DNA of 38,999 nt from Porphyromonas sp. COT-290 OH3588. Its GTDB lineage: Bacteria > Bacteroidota > Bacteroidia > Bacteroidales > Porphyromonadaceae. The position numbers and the translations under genes are program-made. Under the pieces are notes generated by a model. The model saw only the letters and a program-made list of their open reading frames with translations, was not told where the DNA came from and ran no database searches. The stretch spans positions 1 to 38,999 of the forward strand of contig NZ_JRFC01000026.1 in assembly GCF_000769075.1 (NCBI RefSeq), in the 5' to 3' direction. The stretch's first letter is position 1; each line of letters starts with the position of its first letter. Shown here one piece after another: positions 18,254 to 25,566 of this stretch.

Positions 18254-18402
18254 CTAGTCGAAGCGACTATCGGCTATCCAGTCTAGTACGTCCATATTGA
18301 CCTCAGATACTCTAGCGTCTAGGTAACGCCATTTGCTGTACCACCCCATGCGCACAACCTCTTTGTCGTTTTTATAGCGAATCGAGAATAGAGGTGAGAT
18401 AT
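18254..18402 (-). other. Probable displaced C-terminus of the upstream lipoprotein gene
   Basis: Just past the stop of the lipoprotein gene, the -1 frame is open from about 18500 to a TAG at 18254-18256. It reads as protein-like sequence: VDISPLFSIRYKNDKEVVRM, then GWYSKWRYLDARVSEVNMDV and LDWIADSRFD. There is no ATG early enough to make this a separate gene. A single-base loss close to 18403 would produce exactly this arrangement, joining AREG to VDISPLF. It could be a natural frameshift, a sequencing error or, less likely, programmed slippage, as no classical slippery heptamer is seen. Confidence 0.6.
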
Positions 18403-19056
18403 CTACTCTCCCTCGCGGGCGATACGGATATGGCGTAGATCGTATGGCATAGGCGTAAACAGATTGTCTGCCTCTCTCAATGGAGCAACTCTATGTAGGC
18501 GCATTAGGGAGTCGAAGTGATGTTGCAAATATGGAGCGACACGCTTGGGTCTAGAATACCCCTCTATGGGAGTGGAGTAGCGGAACGTCAGAGGAAGATA
18601 CGGCTTCCCAGACCAACCTTCTACTGGACCATCTCCATTGATCTCACCCGGTCTTGTTCTATCTCCAAGACTAACGCCTGATGGTCTGCCGTAAGCCCAG
18701 ATAAGGTAGTAGCTTGTGTTGAATGGAATACCAAGGAACACTGCCTTTCTATCTCCTGTGTCTTTGAGTTTCTCCATCAACTCCGTGAAAAGAGAGTCGG
18801 CTCCTTTGGTTTGTCTGTGCTCAAAGGGCTCGGGGAGGTTGGGGAGATGAAGGGAGTCGATGTCAATAGGCTTTAGTCCAAGAGATTTCAGGGCTCTTAT
18901 ATGAGCCTCCTCAGGCTTAGGAACTGTTATTTCTCGCTTGCCAGATATGTCTTCTTTGTCAGGCGACTGAGGCAGGAGCGGCTTGTCTTGGTTACAGCTG
19001 TACGAGATGGCAATGACCAGAGCCGACAGGCATAGCGCTGTCAGTATCTTCTTCAT
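18403..19056 (-). CDS. Uncharacterised lipoprotein, probably 3'-frameshifted
   Basis: A 217-residue protein beginning with a lipoprotein-like signal (MKKILTALCLSALVIAISYSC, with the acylated cysteine probably C21). The mature part starts with a proline- and charge-rich stretch and holds AVFLGIPFNTSYYLIWAYG and a proline/glycine-rich centre (PGEINGDGPVEGWSGKPYLP). No family is recognised. The frame ends at 18403 with AREGE, but coding-like sequence continues in the -1 frame for about 50 more residues. The original product was therefore probably about 267 residues. No clear promoter was found upstream. Confidence 0.65.
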   Translation of the reverse strand: MKKILTALCLSALVIAISYSCNQDKPLLPQSPDKEDISGKREITVPKPEEAHIRALKSLGLKPIDIDSLHLPNLPEPFEHRQTKGADSLFTELMEKLKDTGDRKAVFLGIPFNTSYYLIWAYGRPSGVSLGDRTRPGEINGDGPVEGWSGKPYLPLTFRYSTPIEGYSRPKRVAPYLQHHFDSLMRLHRVAPLREADNLFTPMPYDLRHIRIAREGE

Positions 19057-19439
19057 AATGTGACTTGTGGCTATAATTTATGGTTTACAAATAGGTTGAT
19101 TTGTCCTCGTTAATCTTGTAAGAGATTCTCGTCTAGCAGAGGCTTTGTGGGGTAGTGCTACATTTATTGCATCGGCTGAGTTATTCTGCAAATAGTTTGC
19201 GAGTGATTGGCGCTAGCTCCTGCTTCTAGAGCATGCTACTTATCTGTTTTTGTTAAGTTATTACTTTGACAATGATACCAATGACTAGTTTCAGAAGTAA
19301 TCCTCGAAAATTTAACGACTTATATGCAGACCTCCAAAAACTAGCGCCACATATCTGGTAGGTTACTCGGTCTGTTTTATTTGGACTGCACCATGGTGTG
19401 CTTATCCTTACGCCTAATATCAACTGTCAGGTGTGCGAT
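19057..19439. other. Gene-free AT-rich stretch
   Basis: No credible reading frame, tRNA or strong hairpin was seen. The stretch lies upstream of the minus-strand lipoprotein gene and before the large repeat. It may carry that gene's promoter, but no exact TAnnTTTG motif was found on the minus strand. Confidence 0.5.
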
Positions 19440-19873
19440 CCTCATCTTTTTAGTTAAGGAGTGTTAATGATTTAGCCTTAAATTTGGTGTAATGGAAAGG
19501 TCGTTCGTAAAGATTAGTGGTGCTCTCTCGATAGATTGGAGGGAAGATTTTCTGACATTGGTGGACTAATCCCCTGCGATGTGTCCACTAATCGGAGCAG
19601 ATTGATGGGAAGAAAATGCTTTAAGTGCGCCAAGAAGCCGTGCAATGGCTCAAGAAAATGATATAAATATCTGTTTTCTAGAGAATTAAAGCTTTCTTGT
19701 TTAAGGCGACGATTTCCATAGGGCTAGGGTGAAGTGCCCAAACAGCAGTAAACGCAATATAGACGTCTCTACGGCGCTCATACGGGGTCTAGCAATTTCC
19801 CTCAATTGAACCAATCTCTAATTCAAATAAGATGAAAATTGTTAAAAAGAGTAATCCCGAAAATCTAAGCTGA
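19440..19873 (+). repeat. Large inverted repeat, copy 1 (candidate ncRNA or mobile remnant)
   Basis: This segment matches the reverse complement of 31201-31636. By eye the match is about 85-90% identical over 19443-19790 and weaker to 19873. Shared landmarks include GTTAAGGAGTGTTAATGA at the start, TCCCCTGCGATGTGTCCACT in the middle, GGGCTAGGGTGAAGTGCCC, and CTCTACGGCGCTCATACG. A TAAATTTG motif (19479-19486), matching the Bacteroidota -7 consensus, is conserved in both copies. A 25-codon frame at 19492-19569 is open in both copies, but all five differences between them are amino-acid changing, so it does not look coding. Confidence 0.75.
19479..19486 (+). promoter_or_regulatory. -7-like element conserved inside the large repeat
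   Basis: TAAATTTG fits TAnnTTTG exactly and is unchanged in the second repeat copy at 31587-31594 (minus strand). It would start a transcript near 19493 running through the most conserved part of the repeat. No -33 box is apparent. Confidence 0.35.
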
Positions 19874-19899
19874 GGGTCTTGCTTGTGATGCATTTGGGC

Positions 19900-20075
19900 G
19901 TATGGAAAAGGCGGTGTGTCATAATACGCAAACTGCTGTGTTACTTGCGACATTCGCCTTCAGTCACATACTCCAGTATGCTACTTTTGACCTCAGTCTT
20001 AGCGCCTTGCATTTCGCGTATTCTGAAACACCTAAAAGGGGCTGCAGCAAAAGTAAATTTTGCCACAGCCCCTTT
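19900..20075 (+). repeat. Short interspersed repeat with terminal hairpin, copy A
   Basis: It shares with 24915-25107 a start region (ATAATACGCAAACT here, ATGATACGCAAACT there), an internal small palindrome (ATACTCCAGTAT here, ATACTTGAGTAT there), and a terminal hairpin of the form GGGGCTG..GCAAAA/TTTTGC..CAGCCCC. Between these landmarks similarity is patchy and gapped. It directly follows large-repeat copy 1. The frames that cross it, ending in GAAAKVNFATAP, are by-products of the hairpin rather than genes. Confidence 0.6.
20034..20075. terminator. Strong bidirectional terminator after mazG
   Basis: AAAAGGGGCTG-CA-GCAAAA and TTTTGC-CA-CAGCCCCTTT form a long stem around a short loop, flanked by A and T runs on both sides. 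It lies 26 bases past the mazG stop on the minus strand, so it probably ends the divIC-to-mazG transcript. Confidence 0.75.
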
Positions 20076-20100
20076 ATAAAAATGAGGTTAGTCTATCGTA

Positions 20101-20886
20101 TTACTTTTCTAGTTCCTTGGCCTCTTCCCAGAAAACGTCCATCTGGGACAAGGTCATATTTTTGAGATTAAGCCCTAGTTCCTTGGCCTTGGCTTCTAGA
20201 TAGCCGAAGCGACGAATGAACTTTTGATTCGTCCGCTCTAGAGCATTGTCAGGATTAATCTTATAGAGGCGAGAGACATTGATCAGACTAAATAGGAAGT
20301 CACCAAACTCGTCCTCCTGCTCGTTCGTACCACCTTGCTCTATCGCTTCTCTCAGCTCAGACAGCTCTTCCATGACCTTAGCCCACACATCGCTTGGTTG
20401 CTCCCAGTCGAAGCCCACTCCTCGAGCTTTGTCTTGAATTCGGTAGGCTTTGATCAGAGCAGGCAGAGCACTCGGTACACCAGAGAGAACAGTCTTATTG
20501 CCACCAGCCTCACGCTGCTTGAGCTGCTCCCAGTTGTTGAGCACAGCTTCGGTTGTTTCTGCCTCAACATTGCCATAGATATGAGGGTGGCGGTAGATCA
20601 ACTTATCGCAGAGTGTATGACAAACATCAGCCACATCGAATTGCCCTTGTTCCTCAGCAATCTTGCTATAGAAGACGATGTGCAGCAAAACGTCGCCTAG
20701 CTCCTTTTTGATTTCAGAGGGGACGCCAGCCAGCAAAGCACTCGAGAGTTCGTAAGTTTCCTCAATCGTATTAGCCCGAAGACTTTCGTTCGTCTGCTCT
20801 CTATCCCATGGACACTCGGCTCTTAACCGATCCATAACATCAAGCAGACGGCCGAAAGCCTCCAGTTTCTCAGCTTTAGTATGCAT
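20101..20886 (-). CDS. mazG: Nucleoside triphosphate pyrophosphohydrolase MazG
   Basis: A 261-residue two-domain MazG, which hydrolyses all canonical NTPs to monophosphates and helps limit misincorporation and stress nucleotides. The N-terminal half has the metal-binding EETYEL and ELGDVLLHIVFYSKIAEE motifs, with CPWDREQT upstream and YRHPHIYG after. A second, degenerate MazG repeat follows (VMEELSELREAI, EFGDFLFSLINVSR). The ATG overlaps the stop of the DsbD-like gene by one base (TAATG), so the two are probably translationally coupled. A strong terminator follows. Confidence 0.95.
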   Translation of the reverse strand: MHTKAEKLEAFGRLLDVMDRLRAECPWDREQTNESLRANTIEETYELSSALLAGVPSEIKKELGDVLLHIVFYSKIAEEQGQFDVADVCHTLCDKLIYRHPHIYGNVEAETTEAVLNNWEQLKQREAGGNKTVLSGVPSALPALIKAYRIQDKARGVGFDWEQPSDVWAKVMEELSELREAIEQGGTNEQEDEFGDFLFSLINVSRLYKINPDNALERTNQKFIRRFGYLEAKAKELGLNLKNMTLSQMDVFWEEAKELEK

Positions 20887-23012
20887 TACTTAGACTGATT
20901 TTTGTATTCGTCTAGACCACCACGTAGCCACTTAATGTACTCAGGTACATCTTCGTCGTAGGCTCGAGATGGACTTAGTGGCTTACCGTTGTGGTCAAGT
21001 GCTACATAGAATGGCTGAGCATTAGCTCCAAACTTATGGCGCTGTAGATAGCTCCACTTGTCGCCTATGGTACGTAGCTTAACCTTTTGGCCATTCTCCT
21101 CTACTTCGATGATCTCGGGCAGTGCAGCCTTGTCATCAACCATAAGTGTGATGAGGACGTAGTCTTGTTCAAGAATGCGCTTCACCTCGTCGTTGATCCA
21201 TACAGAGGCTTCCATCTTTCGGCAGTTCACGCAGCCATAGCCAGAGAAGTCTACTAGGACAGGCTTACCCTGTTTGCGAGCATACTCCATACCGCTCTCG
21301 TAGTCATCGAACTTCGCGTGAACCTCGCCAGAGTACAGATTGAAGTCTTGAGTATTGAGCGGAGGAGCGAAAGCGCTAATGCTGCGCAGAGGTGCCCCCC
21401 AAAGACCGGGGATCATATAGACGGCAAAAGCCAGTGAGATGATACCCAAGAAAAGACCAGGTATACTTGTCTTCTCGCTAGGAGTGTCGTGTGGGAAATT
21501 GATCTTGCCCAGTAGGTACAAACCAAGTAGAGCGAAGATAACGATCCAAAGTGCGAGGAATGTTTCTCGGTCTAGGATATGCCACCCGTAAGCAAGGTCT
21601 GCTACAGATAGGAACTTGAGCGAGAGTGCCAGCTCCAAGAAAGCCAAAACAACCTTTACCGAGTTGAGCCAACCACCACTCTTGGGCATAGACTGTAGCA
21701 TACTTGGGAAAATCGCAAAGAGAGCAAAAGGCAGAGCCAAAGCAAGCGAGAAGCCAAACATACCTACAGCTGGGCCTAGTAGATCACCCATAGAAGCAGC
21801 CTGTACCAGTAGGGTGCCAATGATCGGGCCAGTACAGCTAAAGGATACAAGGGCAAGCGTGAAAGCCATGAAGAAGATGCTCAGCAGACCAGTCGTGCTG
21901 TCAGCCTTTTGATCAATCTTGTTCGTCCATGAAGCAGGTAGTACTAGCTCGAATGCTCCGAAGAAAGAAATCGCAAAGAAGACTAGCAGCAAGAAGAAGA
22001 TGATATTGAAAACCGCATTAGTGGCCAAATCATTGAGTGCTGCAGGACCAAAAATACCAGTTACCACAAGACCTAGCACTAAGTACACGACGATGATTGA
22101 TAGGCCATAAGTAATGGCATCACGAATCGACTTGCTACGATCCTTCGTGCGCTTGAGGAAGAAGCTCACCGTCATCGGGATCATTGGCCATACGCAAGGA
22201 GTCATCAGGGCAATCAGACCACCAAGAAAGCCATAGATGAAGATCATCCACAGCGACGAATTGGCTTGAGCATGACTTTTATCACCAAATGCTTTGAGCT
22301 CATCAATCACAGGCTCCCATAGAGCAGAGCTGGAGATCATAGGCACTGTGGTAGAGGCAACTTCTACCTCCGTCGCTTGGGTATCGGCAGGAGTAGCATC
22401 TTCCTCGGCAGGAGCTCCCATTGCTTCGCTGGCAGGCTCAACAGGATCTGTGGCCTTGAGAGGCTGAGGGGTTGCGTTAGCTTGAGGCTCTGATTCTTTT
22501 TTAGGCATAGAGATATTACCCAGTGCGGACTTGTCCAGAGAAAACTCATAGCCTGTAGGAGGGAGGCACTGGCTATCGTTGCAGACCATGTAGCGCACAG
22601 CTCCTTCGAAGACGAACTTCTCTGGATCGGTAATCTTGATCTTCTGTTTGAATGTAACGGCATTGTCAAAGTAACCGATTTGCATCTCAAACATCTGGTC
22701 ATATTTCTCAATAGGAGCAGTCGTAGAAGTTAGCTTACCTACAAGCTGTGCCCCGCTGATCTTATCGACCAATAGAGTAGTAGGCTGCGGTCCGCCCTCG
22801 GGCACAGTCGTAGAGTACATGTGCCAGCCAGCTCCAATTTTGGCTGAGAACACGAGGGTTCTCTCTGTATCACCAGTTTTTTCGACCGAATGGGACCATC
22901 GTACAGCATCCGATACGATCTGAGCCTTGGCTATACCAAAGCCAACAAAGAGGAGCGCAAGGCTCAAGATCAATCGGCGACTTAGGACGCCAATGCTTTG
23001 CTGTTTCATCAT
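20886..23012 (-). CDS. DsbD-like thiol:disulfide interchange protein
   Basis: A 708-residue protein that carries electrons from cytoplasmic thioredoxin across the inner membrane to periplasmic partners. A signal peptide (about 1-30) is followed by a DsbD-alpha-like domain with the cysteine pair C144 and C149 (CNDSQC), and an alanine/proline/acidic linker (about 165-225). Eight hydrophobic helices carry TPCVWPMIP and SFSCTGPIIGT cysteines. The C-terminal thioredoxin domain has the active site C594-V-N-C597. It is longer than E. coli DsbD (about 565) because of the linker and extra loops. It may also serve cytochrome maturation. A second ATG one codon later could be the start. Confidence 0.9.
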   Translation of the reverse strand: MMKQQSIGVLSRRLILSLALLFVGFGIAKAQIVSDAVRWSHSVEKTGDTERTLVFSAKIGAGWHMYSTTVPEGGPQPTTLLVDKISGAQLVGKLTSTTAPIEKYDQMFEMQIGYFDNAVTFKQKIKITDPEKFVFEGAVRYMVCNDSQCLPPTGYEFSLDKSALGNISMPKKESEPQANATPQPLKATDPVEPASEAMGAPAEEDATPADTQATEVEVASTTVPMISSSALWEPVIDELKAFGDKSHAQANSSLWMIFIYGFLGGLIALMTPCVWPMIPMTVSFFLKRTKDRSKSIRDAITYGLSIIVVYLVLGLVVTGIFGPAALNDLATNAVFNIIFFLLLVFFAISFFGAFELVLPASWTNKIDQKADSTTGLLSIFFMAFTLALVSFSCTGPIIGTLLVQAASMGDLLGPAVGMFGFSLALALPFALFAIFPSMLQSMPKSGGWLNSVKVVLAFLELALSLKFLSVADLAYGWHILDRETFLALWIVIFALLGLYLLGKINFPHDTPSEKTSIPGLFLGIISLAFAVYMIPGLWGAPLRSISAFAPPLNTQDFNLYSGEVHAKFDDYESGMEYARKQGKPVLVDFSGYGCVNCRKMEASVWINDEVKRILEQDYVLITLMVDDKAALPEIIEVEENGQKVKLRTIGDKWSYLQRHKFGANAQPFYVALDHNGKPLSPSRAYDEDVPEYIKWLRGGLDEYKNQSK

Positions 23013-23055
23013 TGTTTCGTGGTATCTAATACATTAATATTGTAAGTATGCTTGT

Positions 23056-24009
23056 TTATTTATCTACCTGCCGTAGCCATTTGCGAAACTCTGCAGGAAT
23101 AGGCTGATCGAAGTCGTATCGCTTGCCTGTAGTAGGGTGAACGAAGCAGAAAGCAATCGTTTCTAGAGCAACACGTCCTATGTCTTTGCGCTTGCTACCG
23201 TTGCGCCAATCGCCTAAAATAGGTGCTTTGAGTGCTGCGAACTGTTTGCGCAATCTGTTGTTGCGTCCGCTCTTGAGCTCTACGACTAATAGGCTCCCTA
23301 CAGGGGTATTGCTTACGGAACGGTAGTGTGCTAGGCCAGCCCGATCACGACCCTCGCTCTGACGCCTAGCAGGAGATCGTCTAGTCTTTTGGATAGACTC
23401 TTTGCTCTCGGAGGGTGGTGCTAAATAACCTTCAGGCTCTTTGAGATGTCCCTCAACGGCCACAGCGAAGGTTTGCGACAAGATGTACTCCTCCCAGCGC
23501 TCTGTTATCTCGGCTTGTAGCGAAGCACTCTTTGCCATTAGAACAAAGCCTGCACTATCCTTATCAACACGATTGAGTAGGAAAACCTTAGCTCTAGGGT
23601 TAAACTTCTTGAGATGCTCCGAGATAATCTGCATCGCTGTACGATCTCGCTCCATGCCGCTGGATACTGTCGGGATACCAGCCCCCTTGTGAATCATGAC
23701 CAGATCATCATCTTGCCAAAGGATATCTACAAGCGGATGCGATAGCTTAGCAGGCAAGGGCGTAGGGTGTAGAACTACCTTATCCCCATGCCTAAGCATC
23801 TTGTCGAACTGTGTCGTCGGCTCCTCATTGACTGAAATAAAGCGGTCGTGTAGTAGCTGCTTAACCGTCGTACGGCTCCGATCCTTGAGCGCATGCTCAG
23901 TAAGGAAGTCTAGCAGTTTGATCTCCTCTTCTAGACTAACCTCAAAAGTAAAGTGAGGCCTTGGAGCCCGAGGCAAACGTACTTGTTGTTTCTTATTATT
24001 CGTACTCAT
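23056..24009 (-). CDS. RluA-family RNA pseudouridine synthase
   Basis: A 317-residue pseudouridine synthase with an N-terminal S4-like RNA-binding domain (LLDFLTEHALKDRSRTTVK to GDKVVLH) and a RluA catalytic core. The catalytic motif is NRVDKDSAGFVL, where most RluA enzymes read HRLDRDTSG; the catalytic aspartate is kept. GRNNRLRKQF replaces the usual GRTHQIR. The central segment (SESKESIQKTRRSPARRQSE) is basic and specific to this subgroup. The target RNA is unknown. The start overlaps the stop of the membrane-protein gene by one base. Confidence 0.85.
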   Translation of the reverse strand: MSTNNKKQQVRLPRAPRPHFTFEVSLEEEIKLLDFLTEHALKDRSRTTVKQLLHDRFISVNEEPTTQFDKMLRHGDKVVLHPTPLPAKLSHPLVDILWQDDDLVMIHKGAGIPTVSSGMERDRTAMQIISEHLKKFNPRAKVFLLNRVDKDSAGFVLMAKSASLQAEITERWEEYILSQTFAVAVEGHLKEPEGYLAPPSESKESIQKTRRSPARRQSEGRDRAGLAHYRSVSNTPVGSLLVVELKSGRNNRLRKQFAALKAPILGDWRNGSKRKDIGRVALETIAFCFVHPTTGKRYDFDQPIPAEFRKWLRQVDK

Positions 24010-24371
24010 TATTTTTTATTCTTCTTGTCGTTCTTTCCCCTAAATATAGAGATGGCATTGGCATAAAGCATAAACACTAAGCCAAGTAGTAGAAAGAGTA
24101 TCCATAATTGCTGACCGTAGGCATCTAGCAGTCCGAAGCGGGCCAGAGCCGAGATCACAAAGAGAACAGAAGCAAAGACATTCATACGCACCAAGCGCTT
24201 AGTGCGAATATTGGCCTTGCTATCTGAGGCCACGATGAAGTATAGCCCATAGCCGAGGGCACCAAGTAAGTAGACTGCATCAAAAACGATATGATGCATC
24301 ATGCCCAGAGCAGCCCCAGTGAGCAGCATTAGAGCACTTACGATATAGAGGTATTTATACTCTGGCTTCAT
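24009..24371 (-). CDS. Small four-helix membrane protein
   Basis: A 120-residue protein with four predicted transmembrane helices (about 7-24, 30-48, 62-80 and 87-108) and a strongly basic tail (RGKNDKKNKK). No family is recognised with certainty. It overlaps the upstream DivIC-like gene by 4 bases and the pseudouridine synthase gene by 1, so it is clearly co-translated. Its function is unknown. Position next to divIC suggests a link to the envelope, which is only inference. Confidence 0.75.
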   Translation of the reverse strand: MKPEYKYLYIVSALMLLTGAALGMMHHIVFDAVYLLGALGYGLYFIVASDSKANIRTKRLVRMNVFASVLFVISALARFGLLDAYGQQLWILFLLLGLVFMLYANAISIFRGKNDKKNKK

Positions 24372-24727
24372 TCGGTATCTGCCGATTTGATGATGTAGAT
24401 CTCTTCACCCGGAGATTTCATGAGGTATCGCTCTCTGGCTATATGCTCGACCCTATCTCTGCCTGTCTTGAGATTGGTCAGGCGTGTGCTGTCGGCCTTG
24501 TAGATAGGTCTATAGATATCCATCTCATTCTTTATATGCATCTCTCTGCGCAGCAGGCTTGTGTACTCCCACAGAGTAGGCTCACTCAGAACGAATGTAT
24601 AGACAGACAAAAGGACAAAGACGATGACGTACTTAGCCCAGCAGTAGCGCTTATCCCAGACGTTCAGTTTGTCTAAGCCTTGTGCGAACCACCGACGATT
24701 ACCTTTACTCCATATTTTGAGGCTCAT
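24368..24727 (-). CDS. Septum formation initiator (DivIC/FtsB-like)
   Basis: A 119-residue protein with one transmembrane helix (about 33-50) followed by a coiled-coil periplasmic region (SLLRREMHIKNEMDIYRPIY) and the VEHIARERYLMKSPGEEIYII box typical of the septum-formation-initiator family. In the family, DivIC/FtsB with FtsL and FtsQ activates septal peptidoglycan synthesis. Length is typical. It starts a five-gene overlapping operon ending with mazG. No clear -7 motif was found just upstream. Confidence 0.88.
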   Translation of the reverse strand: MSLKIWSKGNRRWFAQGLDKLNVWDKRYCWAKYVIVFVLLSVYTFVLSEPTLWEYTSLLRREMHIKNEMDIYRPIYKADSTRLTNLKTGRDRVEHIARERYLMKSPGEEIYIIKSADTE

Positions 24728-24914
24728 AAATCAACTATTTTCCCTGATCAATGCACAGCTTTGTATTCGGTTGCTAAGTTACGAGTTCCCCTGCACTCAT
24801 ACAATAAGTATTGTCAATCCTTCTATTGTAGGCGAGGGAGTAGACACCTGCACTAGCTGTCTGCTTGGTTAGGGGATAATTTAAGCAATCAGCGTAGGCT
24901 AAGTATCCTTAGTA

Positions 24915-25107
24915 ATGAGAAATATAGTGGTCTGCATGATACGCAAACTACCCGAGTCGCTTGCAGTACGCTTTGACGTTCTTACTCATCGGCTTGAGAT
25001 CGGATACTTGAGTATGCTCTCGATTGCCTCAGCCTTACTGACTCGCATTTTATGCATTCTGCAATACATTACAGGGGCTGCCGCAAAATGGATTTTGCAA
25101 CAGCCCC
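24915..25107 (+). repeat. Short interspersed repeat with terminal hairpin, copy B
   Basis: Copy B of the element described at 19900-20075, in the same orientation. It starts with the shared ATACGCAAACT region, carries the ATACTTGAGTAT palindrome, and ends in a hairpin (25074-25107) of GGGGCTG-CC-GCAAAA paired with TTTTGC-AA-CAGCCCC. It lies between the small membrane-peptide gene and the divIC operon. Confidence 0.6.
25074..25107. terminator. Hairpin terminator of repeat copy B
   Basis: A near-perfect stem (GGGGCTG..GCAAAAT against ATTTTGC..CAGCCCC, with two mismatched positions) and a short loop. It lies about 150 bases past the minus-strand stop at 25259 and is closely related to the hairpins at 20034 and 38058. 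The flanking T run is weak. Confidence 0.55.
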
Positions 25108-25258
25108 ATACCAATTTGTTTTTAGTCCAAATCTACAACGAGCGCTTCAAGTCCTAATTGATGAAGTGATTAGCTGAGCGGGTCTAATACCCCCAGCCCT
25201 GACAATCCCTAGGTTGCCAAAGCCCAACGAGAGGTACAGACAATATCTACTAGTAGCC

Positions 25259-25423
25259 CTACTTGATGGACTTGCGCATCATGAAGATGTGCGTCAGATA
25301 ACCACCTATTACCAATAGGATACCCACTCCGAGAATGGTATTGTTATTGTCCGATGGATTAAACCCAGCCCAAATCAAGAGCAACGCGCCAATGAGTAGC
25401 ACGAAAACACCTAGATACTTCAT
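25259..25423 (-). CDS. Two-helix membrane peptide
   Basis: A 54-residue protein from the ATG at 25423 (MKYLGVFVLLIGALLLIWAG), which starts directly at the first transmembrane helix. The longer frame from 25483 adds 20 residues of unlikely sequence. The second helix is about 30-47 (GVGILLVIGGYLTHIFMM), and the tail is basic (RKSIK). Small proteins of this design are common in Bacteroidota and have no assigned function. It lies 143 bases after the ABC-F gene. Confidence 0.7.
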   Translation of the reverse strand: MKYLGVFVLLIGALLLIWAGFNPSDNNNTILGVGILLVIGGYLTHIFMMRKSIK

Positions 25424-25566
25424 TGTAGTAATATATTTTATTTTGTTATTGTCCTTGATGCAAAGAACGGAATAATTTGCCAATTATAGAAACCTTTCCT
25501 AAGAAATTTCTCGCAAAAGTTCTAGCGCCTAGCTAGCTCATCTACTCAATATACAGCAGGCGTTTC

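Larger units (their letters stand above)
24728..25258. other. Gene-free stretch holding repeat copy B
   Basis: Apart from the interspersed repeat at 24915-25107, no credible gene was seen. The 80-codon plus-strand frame at 24915-25157 runs through the repeat and its hairpin and is not accepted as coding. Confidence 0.5.

Noticed and set aside
19492-19569. A 25-codon open frame (MERSFVKISGAL...) conserved in both large-repeat copies
   Set aside because: All five base differences between the copies change the amino acid and none is silent, which is not the pattern of a selected protein. The frame begins at the position expected for the transcript start.
19879-20165. Plus-strand frames across repeat copy A, including one ending in GAAAKVNFATAP
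   Set aside because: They run through the terminator hairpin and partly into mazG on the other strand. The shared protein-like ending reflects the hairpin sequence itself.
24915-25157. An 80-codon plus-strand frame across repeat copy B
   Set aside because: It shows only weak gapped similarity to copy A's frame, has no family match I recognise, and covers the hairpin. A repeat explains it better.
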